From Neobacillus citreus (GTDB lineage: Bacteria; Bacillota; Bacilli; Bacillales; Cytobacillaceae): 38,230 nt of DNA. Shown in pieces: positions 8,169 through 15,604 of this stretch. The notes under the pieces were generated by a model that had not been told where the DNA came from, searched no databases, and worked only from the letters and a program-made list of their open reading frames with translations. Position 1 is the stretch's first letter; every line of letters starts with the position of its first letter. The stretch is from contig NZ_JAGYPE020000057.1 of NCBI RefSeq assembly GCF_018343545.2, forward strand, positions 1 to 38,230. The letters are read 5' to 3'. The position numbers and the translations under genes are program-made.

Positions 8169-8660
8169 TTGTTCAAACATTTAATAAAAACGATTCCTAA
8201 TTTATTTACATTAGGAAATTTATTGTGCGGTGTTCTTTATATAACCTTGAATATGAGTGGCTTTATCGAATCAGCCGCAATTTTTATATTTTTTTCAGCT
8301 GTTTTTGATCTTCTTGACGGAAGGATTGCAAGAAAATTAAAAGTAAACAGTGAACTTGGGGTTGAACTGGATTCTTTAGCAGATATTGTGAGTTTTGGGG
8401 TAGCTCCCGCACTTTTATTTCATTCGATAGCAGCACCATCCATTCTAACTTCCATAGCATTTATGCTTTTTCCAATGATGGGGGCATTAAGATTAGCCAG
8501 GTTTAGTGTCAAGCCAACCATCGGCTATTTTAAAGGCCTGCCCATTCCAGCGGCCGGCCTGCCGCTGGCTGGGATGGGATTCTTCTCATATAGCAATGCA
8601 TGGATTACCTTAATCCTAGCCCTCTTAATGGTAAGTCCAATTAGGGTTAAAAAAATTTAA
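8169..8660 (+). CDS. pssA: CDP-diacylglycerol--serine O-phosphatidyltransferase
   Basis: Makes phosphatidylserine from CDP-diacylglycerol and serine, the precursor of phosphatidylethanolamine. It is a polytopic membrane protein of 163 residues, slightly shorter than B. subtilis PssA. The CDP-alcohol phosphatidyltransferase signature is intact, with DGRIAR at ~48-53 followed at the right spacing by GVELDSLAD (D-G-x2-A-R-x8-G-x3-D-x3-D). The start is TTG at 8169 after AGGGGGG. In B. subtilis pssA is followed by ybfM (DedA family) and psd; here a DedA-family gene also follows, but behind a terminator, and psd is absent. Confidence 0.92.
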   Translation: MFKHLIKTIPNLFTLGNLLCGVLYITLNMSGFIESAAIFIFFSAVFDLLDGRIARKLKVNSELGVELDSLADIVSFGVAPALLFHSIAAPSILTSIAFMLFPMMGALRLARFSVKPTIGYFKGLPIPAAGLPLAGMGFFSYSNAWITLILALLMVSPIRVKKI

Positions 8661-8676
8661 TTAAATTTTCCTTTTT

Positions 8677-8713
8677 AAAAAAGCTAGGAACCTTCATATT
8701 CGTAGCTTTTTTA
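8677..8713 (+). terminator. Terminator after pssA
   Basis: AAAAAAGCTA pairs with TAGCTTTTTT around a 16-bp loop, ending in a T-run. It separates pssA from the DedA-two-component operon. Confidence 0.7.
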
Positions 8714-8739
8714 TTTTATCCATTCGCCTTTTTGTTTTC

Positions 8740-8766
8740 TTAATAAAGGATTAAGAATTCATTAAA
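8740..8766. promoter_or_regulatory. Triple TTAA repeat phased at 11 bp, site 2
   Basis: TTAAT (8740), TTAAG (8751) and TTAAA (8762) recur every 11 bp, about 84 bp before the DedA start codon. The sequence and phasing match site 1 at 8059-8085. Probable binding site for the response regulator of the same operon (autoregulation). Confidence 0.6.
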
Positions 8767-8849
8767 ATAGTAAATATATGTTTTGTGGTGCTACATTGTA
8801 TTTAGAACGACCTTTTGTTTTCCTTTTTAAAAATTTTGGAGGCATGTAT

Positions 8850-10127
8850 ATGTCACATTTAATTACTTTATTTGAACAGCATAGTTATCTGATTCTATTT
8901 ATAGGAATTTTTCTAGAATTAATGGCTCTGCCTATTTCAGGCGAATTTTTAATGAGCTATGCTGGCTATTTTGTCTATCAGGGAAAAATGAATTATATTT
9001 TAGCGCTTCTGACAGTTTTTTTAGCAGGAGGGGCAGGAATAACCGCAACGTATTGGATTGGGAGAGCGGGAGGATATAAACTTATAGAAAAATACGGAAG
9101 ATATATTCATCTTGGACCTGAGCGGTATAAAAAAACAGCTGCTTGGTTTGAACGGTATGGCAGTAAATTGTTGATTTTTGCCTATTTTATACCTGGAATT
9201 AGGCATTTTACTGGTTATATATCCGGGATTTCAAAAATGCCGTTTAAAAAATTCATCATTCCTGCTTACTTAGGGTCTTTTTTATGGGGGATTTGCTTTA
9301 TTACTTTAGGAAAGGTCTTGGGGCCCCGCTGGGAGGTTTTTCATCACGCGGCAAGTAAATACTTCGTTATCTTTATCATTGTTTTGGCTGTATTGTTAGC
9401 AGGCTATTTGGTATATCGTTATTTTAAAAATCAAATTAAGGACTTTCTTATTCATTTCATACAGGGGTTATTAAGTTATCTAAAAACCGTTAGAAAGACA
9501 GAAATCTTCCTTGTTTTTCTCACTTTTGTTTTAATAGGTATGGTGACCTTGATGCTGGGAATGGCTCAAGACTATTTATATGGTGAGTTTAGTCAGTTCA
9601 ATGAAATTACTGAATATATGGTTGAATCCTCCATTTATAGGAAATGGATGAAAGTTTTTCTTGTATTCCAATTTCCATATGCCTTCGGTGCTATGATCGG
9701 AATTACCATCATCCGTATTTGGAGAAAAGGAAAGGACAGGGTACTTGAGTTTCTATTACTCTTTGTTCCAATTTTAGGGGCAAGGTTGTTTCATGAATCA
9801 GTCCTTCAGCTTTTTTCCTTTCTTGAATCGATCGGGTTTGTAGGGAAAATTCATTCAAGTAATTTTCCTGATTTACTTAGTACTTTAACAATTATCATTT
9901 ATGGGACTTGCTTATTTTTGCTCGTCCGTCATTCGAAAAATAATTTTATACATCTCTTTGGTTCTATATTTGGTGTAATCTTATTAATAGAAATTGCAGT
10001 AGCAAATATAGCATCAGCGGAAGTACTTCCAAGCGACATAGCTGGAGGATATGTATATGGTGGCGTCTGGATCTTTTTTAACTTTTTAATGTTTGAAATG
10101 TTTCGGCTTGTATTGGAAAGAAATTAA
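8850..10127 (+). CDS. DedA-family membrane protein fused to a degenerate PAP2-like domain
   Basis: 425-residue polytopic membrane protein. Residues ~1-200 are DedA/SNARE-associated (VTT fold): FLELMALPISGEF at the re-entrant loop, YWIGRAGG, and the family motif as YFIPGIRHFTGYISG. The Arg usually found before FxPGxR is Tyr here, and the Asp often seen before YWIGR is absent. Residues ~215-425 form a second multi-helix region. Its end, SDIAGGYVYGGVW, resembles the last motif of PAP2 lipid phosphatases, but the catalytic K-x6-RP, PSGH and SRxxxxxH signatures are missing. The family could act in lipid scrambling or transport. ATG 8850 is chosen (TTTGGAGG 7 bp upstream); the frame is open 24 codons further. 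The two-component genes follow. Confidence 0.8.
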   Translation: MSHLITLFEQHSYLILFIGIFLELMALPISGEFLMSYAGYFVYQGKMNYILALLTVFLAGGAGITATYWIGRAGGYKLIEKYGRYIHLGPERYKKTAAWFERYGSKLLIFAYFIPGIRHFTGYISGISKMPFKKFIIPAYLGSFLWGICFITLGKVLGPRWEVFHHAASKYFVIFIIVLAVLLAGYLVYRYFKNQIKDFLIHFIQGLLSYLKTVRKTEIFLVFLTFVLIGMVTLMLGMAQDYLYGEFSQFNEITEYMVESSIYRKWMKVFLVFQFPYAFGAMIGITIIRIWRKGKDRVLEFLLLFVPILGARLFHESVLQLFSFLESIGFVGKIHSSNFPDLLSTLTIIIYGTCLFLLVRHSKNNFIHLFGSIFGVILLIEIAVANIASAEVLPSDIAGGYVYGGVWIFFNFLMFEMFRLVLERN

Positions 10128-10160
10128 GTTAATAAAAGTCTTTGGAAGGGCGAATGTTTC

Positions 10161-10862
10161 GTGAAAACACATATTTTAGTCATTGAGGATGAGACGCAAA
10201 TTGCTCGTGTCTTAAAGATGGAGCTTGAGTATGAAGGGTATCAGGTAACAGTTGAACACACTGGAAAGGCAGGATTAGAAACGGCCTTACAAACAGAAAC
10301 TGATTTAATTTTATTGGATGTCATGCTGCCAGAGCTAAGCGGAATGGAAGTATTAAGGAGATTTAGAAGGGAAAACACAGTCACTCCTGTCATTCTTTTG
10401 ACAGCACGGAATTCAACTTTTGACAAAGTATCAGGGCTAGATCATGGTGCTAATGATTATGTCACAAAGCCTTTTGAAATTGAAGAACTCCTAGCCCGTA
10501 TTCGCGCGTGTCTGCGGAATCGCCCGAATGGGGAAAAATCTCAATTGATTGTAGAGGATCTTATTATTAATAAGGAATCAAGAGAAGTGAAAAGGGACGG
10601 AAAACCCATTGCATTAACACCGAAGGAATATGACTTCTTGGTCTATTTAGTCATGAATAAAAATAAGGTCGTCACACGTGAGAACATCATCCTTAATGTA
10701 TGGGGCTATGAATACGAGGGAGAGACCAACGTAATCGATGTTTTTATCAGACATCTGCGAAAAAAGGTTGACGAGGGCTTTTCTGTCCCGTTAATTACAA
10801 CAGTCAGAGGGATTGGTTTTACGATAAAGGAGAAAACGGATGAAGATCTCGACGAAAATTAA
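10161..10862 (+). CDS. OmpR-family response regulator
   Basis: DNA-binding response regulator of 233 residues. The receiver domain (1-~115) has the acidic pair in VIEDE (E9-D10), phospho-acceptor D53 in LLDVMLP, T81 and K103 (TKPFE). The C-terminal winged helix (~130-227) ends with the family stretch DVFIRHLRKKVD...TTVRGIGF. It starts at GTG 10161. It follows the DedA gene by 33 bp and overlaps the kinase by 23 bp, so the three are one operon. It resembles B. subtilis YkoG in organisation, though I cannot confirm orthology. Likely targets are the two TTAA repeat arrays at 8059 and 8740. Confidence 0.93.
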   Translation: MKTHILVIEDETQIARVLKMELEYEGYQVTVEHTGKAGLETALQTETDLILLDVMLPELSGMEVLRRFRRENTVTPVILLTARNSTFDKVSGLDHGANDYVTKPFEIEELLARIRACLRNRPNGEKSQLIVEDLIINKESREVKRDGKPIALTPKEYDFLVYLVMNKNKVVTRENIILNVWGYEYEGETNVIDVFIRHLRKKVDEGFSVPLITTVRGIGFTIKEKTDEDLDEN

Positions 10863-12195
10863 CCTGTTAACAACGGCTTGGATGCTTTGTATATTAATAC
10901 TCGTTAATGTTGTTGTCTTCTTCTTATTTATGAAAACGACCATCAATATGGAAGAGGATATGCTCTTTCAAAAGGCTGCAGATATTGAAAAACAAATTGA
11001 TAACAGCCAATCCCCGCATGATATAGACGACAAGTTAAAAGGACTATTATCCGAATACTCCTATATCCGAATTATCGGGCCCTGGAACACTGTCGTCCAC
11101 GAGGTTTCGAATGATAAGGTATTATCCAGTAAGATAAAAGGGAAATACGCAGTTAATCAACAGTCACAAACTTACGTAATTTCTGGAAAAAACGGGGAAG
11201 AACAAGTATTAGTTGTTCATTTTCCGATTAGTACGAAGCAATTGAAAGGAAGCCTCGAGCTTGGAGAACGATTAAAGGGTTTAGAAGCAAGAAAAGAGAT
11301 TCTTAGAGCGATTTTAATATTTAGTACGATCCTTGCTGCCTTATTATCTTTACTAGGAGGAAGATGGCTGTCCAATATAATCATGCGACCGATTTCTAAT
11401 ATGATTACAACCATGGAGGAAATTGAAAAAAGCGGTGTTCCGAAGACCATCACAATACAAAATAGGGCAAAGGACGAACTGCAGACCTTGGCTAAAACAT
11501 TTAATCGGATGATAGATCGGCTTCAGGAAAATCTAGCGAAGCAATCGCAGTTTATTTCTGATGCCTCTCATGAATTAAAAACCCCGTTAACGGTAATTAA
11601 AAGCTATGCAAATCTGCTGAGAAGGCACGGCCTTGAAAATCAAGAAATGGCTGACGAAGCCATTCAGGCTATTCATTCTGAGGCAACGAGAATTCAAAAA
11701 ATGACTGATACCTTTTTGGACTTAGCCACCCTGGAAAAGGAAACGGAATTAGAAATCAACGAAGTAAACCTGGTTTCTTTATGCCAGAGTATTTTAAAGC
11801 AACTAAAACAAGTCTATAGACGAGAAATAACATTAGAATATGACATGTCCCCGCTCATTGTTCATGCAGATGAATTAAAACTCAAACAAGTAATTATCAT
11901 TTTGCTGGACAATGCCATGAAATATAGCCAGGAAAAAATTGAGGTTTTCTTAGAGCAGAAAGGACAATTTGCCATTATTCGTGTAAAAGATTATGGGATT
12001 GGAATCCCGCGGGATGAGATTCATAATATCTTTGAGCGGTTTTACCGAGTTGATAAAGCGAGGAGCAGAGAAACCGGAGGAACTGGACTGGGGCTGCATA
12101 TCGCCAAAAGTATCATGAAATTGCACAAAGGTGAAATAGAAATAGAGAGTAATGAAGGATCAGGAACCACTGTAAAATTACTTTTGCCTAAATGA
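10840..12195 (+). CDS. Membrane sensor histidine kinase
   Basis: 451-residue partner of the preceding response regulator. TM1 is at ~9-31, an extracellular sensor region of ~120 residues follows, TM2 is at ~154-176, then HAMP (~177-230) and HisKA with the phospho-accepting His in SDASHELKTPL (H244). The HATPase domain has the N box LLDNAMKYS, G1 VKDYGIGIP, F box ERFYRVDKARSR and G2 GGTGLGLHIAKS. All catalytic boxes are intact. ATG 10840 follows AAGGAG and lies inside the regulator gene. The stimulus is unknown; the neighbouring DedA protein, PssA and RND pump suggest envelope or lipid stress (inference). Confidence 0.93.
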   Translation: MKISTKINLLTTAWMLCILILVNVVVFFLFMKTTINMEEDMLFQKAADIEKQIDNSQSPHDIDDKLKGLLSEYSYIRIIGPWNTVVHEVSNDKVLSSKIKGKYAVNQQSQTYVISGKNGEEQVLVVHFPISTKQLKGSLELGERLKGLEARKEILRAILIFSTILAALLSLLGGRWLSNIIMRPISNMITTMEEIEKSGVPKTITIQNRAKDELQTLAKTFNRMIDRLQENLAKQSQFISDASHELKTPLTVIKSYANLLRRHGLENQEMADEAIQAIHSEATRIQKMTDTFLDLATLEKETELEINEVNLVSLCQSILKQLKQVYRREITLEYDMSPLIVHADELKLKQVIIILLDNAMKYSQEKIEVFLEQKGQFAIIRVKDYGIGIPRDEIHNIFERFYRVDKARSRETGGTGLGLHIAKSIMKLHKGEIEIESNEGSGTTVKLLLPK

Positions 12196-12222
12196 AGCAG
12201 GTCAATCCAAAACCAAAAAAGC

Positions 12223-12248
12223 TGTCAGTCACCGTACTGACACCTTTT
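12223..12248 (+). terminator. Weak hairpin after the two-component operon
   Basis: TGTCAGT (12223-12229) pairs with ACTGACA (12236-12242), followed by CCTTTTAAAG. The T-tract is short, so termination is uncertain. The arm TGTCAGTCACC also occurs in the terminator at 4771-4781. Confidence 0.45.
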
Positions 12249-12452
12249 AAAGTTAGTCCTGCATTTTTTGATAATCTGGGCTTTTCTTTTTCACTATTCG
12301 AAGCCATTCTTTTAAACCAAATTATTTTTTTAAAATGTGATTTTTTTTACTTTGGTTTCCTTCTGAATTGCTATATAATGGGTATAACAAGTTCACAATT
12401 TAGACAAAAATTCATTTGAGTATATAGCAAAAACTTTTCGGAGGGATTACTA

Positions 12453-12674
12453 ATGATAAGAGCGGCAGTTGCAGGTGTTGTAGGTTTCATTTTGATTTTT
12501 ATTGAATCCATGATTGTCATGAAGTTTAAAGGCTATGCTACGATAGAATTCGGCGGCCTTACGCCATTTATTAACGTTTGGGCAATGAATTTCTTTGCTG
12601 TTTTTGCTATTCTGACACAGGTTACAAATTGGTACGTTAACAGACAGAGTTTCAAGGAAGATAGCAGCTATTAA
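12453..12674 (+). CDS. Small membrane protein, unknown function
   Basis: 73 residues with two predicted membrane helices (~5-23 and ~41-62) separated by a short loop with FKGYATIEFGG. I do not recognise the family. ATG 12453 is well placed after GGAGGG, and a bidirectional terminator follows directly, so it reads as a genuine single-gene unit. The 250-bp upstream gap is AT-rich, with a TATAAT at 12374-12379 but no clear -35 element. Confidence 0.7.
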   Translation: MIRAAVAGVVGFILIFIESMIVMKFKGYATIEFGGLTPFINVWAMNFFAVFAILTQVTNWYVNRQSFKEDSSY

Positions 12675-12689
12675 TCTACAAAAGACAAA

Positions 12690-12726
12690 CACCTCCATCT
12701 CAAGGCTGAGATAGAGGTGTTTTTTA
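12690..12726. terminator. Bidirectional terminator between the small membrane protein and DoxX copy A
   Basis: CACCTCCATCTCA pairs with TGAGATAGAGGTG (one mismatch), with a T-run on the plus strand and a T-rich stretch on the minus strand. It serves the convergent genes on both sides. Confidence 0.85.
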
Positions 12727-12727
12727 G

Positions 12728-13237
12728 TTATGCAGTATGTTTAACCGGGTTGTTTGTTTTTAAAACTGCTTTACGGAAGAATGGAACAACCCAACGGTCT
12801 AATCCGATGCGGCCAGCATTGTAGCCTGCGGCTAAGATAATCACTCCAAGGAAAATGTCAGTAGGAATGTGAGATACAGTTCCTGCAAGGAAGAACGCAA
12901 AGTTCATTACTAAAGCAAAGAACGCAGCGGCAGTTGTTAAGCAGCCTAACATTAATCCTAATCCGACTAAAACTTCTCCCCAAGGAACGATAAAGTTAAA
13001 GATATCAACGTTAGGAAGGGCAAAGCCTTTTAAGAATTCCACATACCAGCCATAAACAACGGCACCATCAGGACCTTTTACAGGGTTAGCAGTCACTCCT
13101 TTTAAAAATCCTGCGGCGTCGAATCCTCCTGTTAACTTATGAAAACCTGCGGTAAACCAAGAATACCCAAGATATAAACGTAAGACAGTTAAAATACCAG
13201 CGGCAATTTTGTTTTCTCTTAACCAATTTGCAAACAT
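12728..13237 (-). CDS. DoxX-family membrane protein, copy A
   Basis: 169-residue protein with four predicted membrane helices, DoxX/DoxD superfamily. The family includes thiosulfate:quinone oxidoreductase subunits and MhqP/CatD-like proteins; the exact role here is unknown. It is nearly identical to copy B (13490-13999) apart from a few residues and the C-terminal tail, and clearly related to copy C at 33246. Common stretches include LRLYLGYSWFTAGFHKLTGGFD and NPVKGPDGAVVYGWYV (the first split across TM1). The second ATG (13237) is used: AAGGAG touches the first ATG (13246) but lies 9 bp before the second, and copy C aligns with this start. Confidence 0.88.
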   Translation of the reverse strand: MFANWLRENKIAAGILTVLRLYLGYSWFTAGFHKLTGGFDAAGFLKGVTANPVKGPDGAVVYGWYVEFLKGFALPNVDIFNFIVPWGEVLVGLGLMLGCLTTAAAFFALVMNFAFFLAGTVSHIPTDIFLGVIILAAGYNAGRIGLDRWVVPFFRKAVLKTNNPVKHTA

Positions 13238-13291
13238 ATGAAACATCTCCTTAAAAAGGTTTAATAAGTAATGAATAATTTCTACACTGTT

Positions 13292-13300
13292 AATATAGCA
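13292..13300 (-). promoter_or_regulatory. Extended -10 promoter of DoxX copy A
   Basis: TGCTATATT on the minus strand. The corresponding position upstream of copy B keeps TGATATATT, so the TGN-TATATT element is conserved across the duplication. The -35 region is weak. Confidence 0.5.
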
Positions 13301-13447
13301 AATTTAATTTGAATTGAGAGGTTTTTGTACGCTAATTCACATATCGGTCAAAAAGCTTTGAACACTTTGTTACATGACGATATTGGAAATGCTGGAGGCG
13401 GAAATCGACTGATCTCAGGCTGAAAAGAATTCGGGCAGAACAAAATA

Positions 13448-13482
13448 AAATCGCCTCAGTTCGGCTGGAACTGGGGCGATTA
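13448..13482 (-). terminator. Terminator of DoxX copy B
   Basis: Read on the minus strand, AATCGCC(C)CAGTTC pairs with GAACTGAGGCGATT and is followed by TTATTTTG. It lies just beyond the copy B stop. Confidence 0.8.
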
Positions 13483-13489
13483 ATGGTTG

Positions 13490-13999
13490 TTAAGCGGTTT
13501 GTTTAATAGGTTCTTTTCCTTTGATTACTGCTTTACGGAAGAATGGAACAACCAAGCGGTCTAAACCGAAGTGACCGGCGTTGTAGCCTGCAGCTAAGAT
13601 AATCACGCCAAGGAAAATGTCAGTAGGAATGTGAGATACAGTTCCTGCAAGGAAGAACGCAAAGTTCATCACTAAGGCAAAGAATGCAGCGGCAGTTGTT
13701 AAGCAGCCTAACATTAATCCTAAGCCGACTAAAACTTCTCCCCAAGGAACGATAAAGTTAAAGATGTCGACGTTTGGAAGGGCGAAGCCTTTAAGGAATT
13801 CCACATACCAGCCATAAACAACGGCACCATCAGGACCTTTTACAGGGTTAGCAGTCACGCCTTTTAAAAATCCTGCCGCATCGAATCCTCCAGTTAATTT
13901 ATGAAAACCTGCGGTGAACCAAGAATACCCAAGATATAAACGTAAGACAGTTAAAATACCAGCGGCAATTTTGTTTTCTCTTAACCAACGAGCAAACAT
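13490..13999 (-). CDS. DoxX-family membrane protein, copy B
   Basis: Tandem paralogue of copy A, 169 residues, four membrane helices. It differs mainly near the N-terminus (FARWL for FANWL), at HFGLDRL for RIGLDRW, and in the C-terminal tail (KGKEPIKQTA for KTNNPVKHTA). Nucleotide similarity includes the promoter region, so this is a recent duplication. ATG 13999 is used for the reason given for copy A. It has its own terminator and probably its own promoter. Confidence 0.88.
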   Translation of the reverse strand: MFARWLRENKIAAGILTVLRLYLGYSWFTAGFHKLTGGFDAAGFLKGVTANPVKGPDGAVVYGWYVEFLKGFALPNVDIFNFIVPWGEVLVGLGLMLGCLTTAAAFFALVMNFAFFLAGTVSHIPTDIFLGVIILAAGYNAGHFGLDRLVVPFFRKAVIKGKEPIKQTA

Positions 14000-14051
14000 T
14001 TGAAACATCTCCTTAAAAGGTTTATAAGTTTTAAATAATTTCTACACTGTT

Positions 14052-14060
14052 AATATATCA
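14052..14060 (-). promoter_or_regulatory. Extended -10 promoter of DoxX copy B
   Basis: TGATATATT on the minus strand, in the same place as TGCTATATT of copy A. Confidence 0.5.
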
Positions 14061-14179
14061 AATTTAGTTTGAATTGAGAGCTTTTTGTTCACTAATTCAC
14101 ATATCAGTCAAAAAGCTTTGAACACTTTGTTACATACTGGAAGGGAAGATAGTTTAGGAAAATTTTTCAAATAAACATC

Positions 14180-14208
14180 TTGATTTAACTAAGGTTATTA
14201 GTTAAAAT
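14180..14208 (+). promoter_or_regulatory. Promoter of the MBL-TetR operon
   Basis: TTGATT (14180-14185), a 17-bp spacer and TAAAAT (14203-14208). The first TetR-type palindrome fills the spacer. Confidence 0.7.
14187..14203 (+). promoter_or_regulatory. Predicted TetR operator O1
   Basis: AACTAAGGTTATTAGTT, an AACTAA-N5-TTAGTT palindrome lying between the -35 and -10 elements of the MBL-TetR promoter. Confidence 0.7.
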
Positions 14209-14210
14209 AA

Positions 14211-14227
14211 AACTAACGATATTAGTT
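14211..14227 (+). promoter_or_regulatory. Predicted TetR operator O2
   Basis: AACTAACGATATTAGTT, the same AACTAA-N5-TTAGTT palindrome, 24 bp downstream of O1 at the expected transcription start. Two tandem boxes suggest cooperative autorepression by the TetR protein at 14964. Confidence 0.7.
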
Positions 14228-14242
14228 AAGGGGTTGGTCATA

Positions 14243-14962
14243 ATGAGAATGATCAAGAAGGGATATTTGTATCAGGTAACGTTTATGGCGAATTTGTTTC
14301 CGGTGAATTGCTATTTAGTGGACGAAGACGACGGTTTAACCCTAATTGATGCGGCCTTAGGGTTTGGTGCAAAGGGAATATTGCAGGCTGCCAAGAGAAT
14401 TGGAAAACCTATTAAAAAGATTGTTTTAACCCATGCCCATGAGGATCATGTGGGAGCTATGGATTTGTTAAAGGAAAGACTGCCGGACGTCCCTGTTTAT
14501 ATTTCGGTGAGAGATAACCGATTAATGTGCGGCGACCGTTCCCTCGATTCCCATGAAGATCAGACCCCGATTAAAGGCGGTGTGCCGAAGAAATTGAAAA
14601 CTAGAGCCAGTGTATTATTGAAGGAAGGGGATGAGCTTGGACACTTAAGGGTGGTTGAATCACCGGGCCATACACCTGGGTCGATATCATTTCTTGATTT
14701 GCGGACGAAGGCTTTAGTAGCAGGTGACGCCTTCCAGACAAGAGGAGGCATAGCGGTTGCAGGGGATATAAGACCACTGTTTCCATTTCCCGCGTTCGGT
14801 ACGTGGAGCAAACAAACCGCTCTAAAAAGTGCTAGCAAACTGGCTGAATTGAACCCAAGTTTACTTGCTGTCGGACACGGGGAAATGGTAGAAAACCCTG
14901 TTGCAATCATGGCGATGGCAATCAATAAATTCGAACAGAAATTACGAAAAAAGGAGCATTAA
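14243..14962 (+). CDS. MBL-fold metallo-hydrolase
   Basis: 239-residue cytosolic metallo-beta-lactamase-fold hydrolase. The metal-binding motif HxHxDH is HAHEDH (residues 64-69); further ligands are in SPGHTPGS, GDAF and the C-terminal VGHGE. The fold covers glyoxalase II, lactonases and other hydrolases, and the substrate cannot be told from sequence. ATG 14243 is preferred, 9 bp after AAGGGG; TTG 14234 is too close to it. One base separates its stop from the TetR start, so the two form an operon that the TetR protein probably controls through the paired palindromes upstream. Confidence 0.88.
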   Translation: MRMIKKGYLYQVTFMANLFPVNCYLVDEDDGLTLIDAALGFGAKGILQAAKRIGKPIKKIVLTHAHEDHVGAMDLLKERLPDVPVYISVRDNRLMCGDRSLDSHEDQTPIKGGVPKKLKTRASVLLKEGDELGHLRVVESPGHTPGSISFLDLRTKALVAGDAFQTRGGIAVAGDIRPLFPFPAFGTWSKQTALKSASKLAELNPSLLAVGHGEMVENPVAIMAMAINKFEQKLRKKEH

Positions 14963-14963
14963 A

Positions 14964-15539
14964 ATGGCTAGACCGAAAGTTGGACTTGAATTATCCGCGA
15001 TACTAGAAGTGGCAGGGGACCTTGCTGACCAATATGGCATGCAGGAGGTTACCTTGGCAAATCTGGCAAAAGAGCTGAACATTCGCCCGCCTTCTCTATA
15101 TAATCATTTCGATGGACTGCCAGGATTAAGGAAAAAGCTGGCTATCTATGGACTCAACATGTTGTATGATGAATTGGCCCAGACAGCTATCGGGGTGTCA
15201 GGCATTGTTGCGGTGCTATCGATTAGTCAGGCTTATGTAAGCTTCGCCAGGAGACATCCTGGAATCTATGAGGCCACCTTGATGGCACCGGATCCGGAGG
15301 ATGTTGATGTCCAGCAGGCGGGGGCAAAAATAGTCGACCTTTCCGTCCGGGTCCTGCAGGCTTTTCATCTCGAAGGTGATCTCACCATCCATGCTGTAAG
15401 GGGACTGCGGAGTGTCCTGCACGGATTCTCGTCCCTAGAGCAAAGAGGTGGATTCAAGATGTCATTGGATTTGGATGAGAGTCTGGAAATTGTCATAAGA
15501 GCGTTTATGGTTGGATTAGAGCAGCGTGGAAATTTTTAA
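14964..15539 (+). CDS. TetR/AcrR-family transcriptional regulator
   Basis: 191 residues. The N-terminal helix-turn-helix is visible in VTLANLAKELNIRPPSLYNHFDGLPGLRKK, the classic TetR pattern (split: VTLANLAKELNIRPPSLY, then NHFDG). The C-terminal ligand domain resembles the WHG-type (TetR_C) group, with VRGLRSVLHGFSSLE. ATG 14964 follows AAGGAG. It is the second gene of the operon with the MBL hydrolase. It probably binds the two AACTAA-N5-TTAGTT palindromes in the operon promoter (inference from position and symmetry). The ligand is unknown but is probably a substrate or product of the hydrolase. Confidence 0.9.
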   Translation: MARPKVGLELSAILEVAGDLADQYGMQEVTLANLAKELNIRPPSLYNHFDGLPGLRKKLAIYGLNMLYDELAQTAIGVSGIVAVLSISQAYVSFARRHPGIYEATLMAPDPEDVDVQQAGAKIVDLSVRVLQAFHLEGDLTIHAVRGLRSVLHGFSSLEQRGGFKMSLDLDESLEIVIRAFMVGLEQRGNF

Positions 15540-15563
15540 GCTATGGGATGGGTGAAGGGAATC

Positions 15564-15572
15564 TGGTATAAT
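15564..15572 (+). promoter_or_regulatory. Extended -10 promoter of the exonuclease gene
   Basis: TGGTATAAT, a consensus -10 with the TGN extension and no clear -35, 24 bp after the TetR stop. Confidence 0.6.
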
Positions 15573-15604
15573 AAAGGAAATTTTCGATTTAAGGAATGAT
15601 CACT

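Larger units (their letters stand above)
12728..13375 (-). repeat. Tandem duplication unit A (DoxX gene plus ~140 bp upstream)
   Basis: The whole stretch, coding and upstream, matches 13490-14135 at most positions. Similarity ends at TTTGTTACAT on both copies. The unit is about 647 bp. Confidence 0.88.
13490..14135 (-). repeat. Tandem duplication unit B
   Basis: Second unit of the DoxX duplication, matching 12728-13375, including the upstream region with the extended -10 element. Confidence 0.88.

Noticed and set aside
8778..8849. 24-codon extension of the DedA fusion
   Set aside because: The upstream start has no ribosome binding site; TTTGGAGG sits before ATG 8850.
12355..12385. Possible sigma-B promoter (GTTT...GGGTAT) before the small membrane protein
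   Set aside because: Spacing between the elements is far longer than the 12-15 bp sigma-B requires.
12728..14135. DoxX pair as part of an insertion element
   Set aside because: No transposase, terminal inverted repeats or target duplication; a simple tandem duplication explains it.
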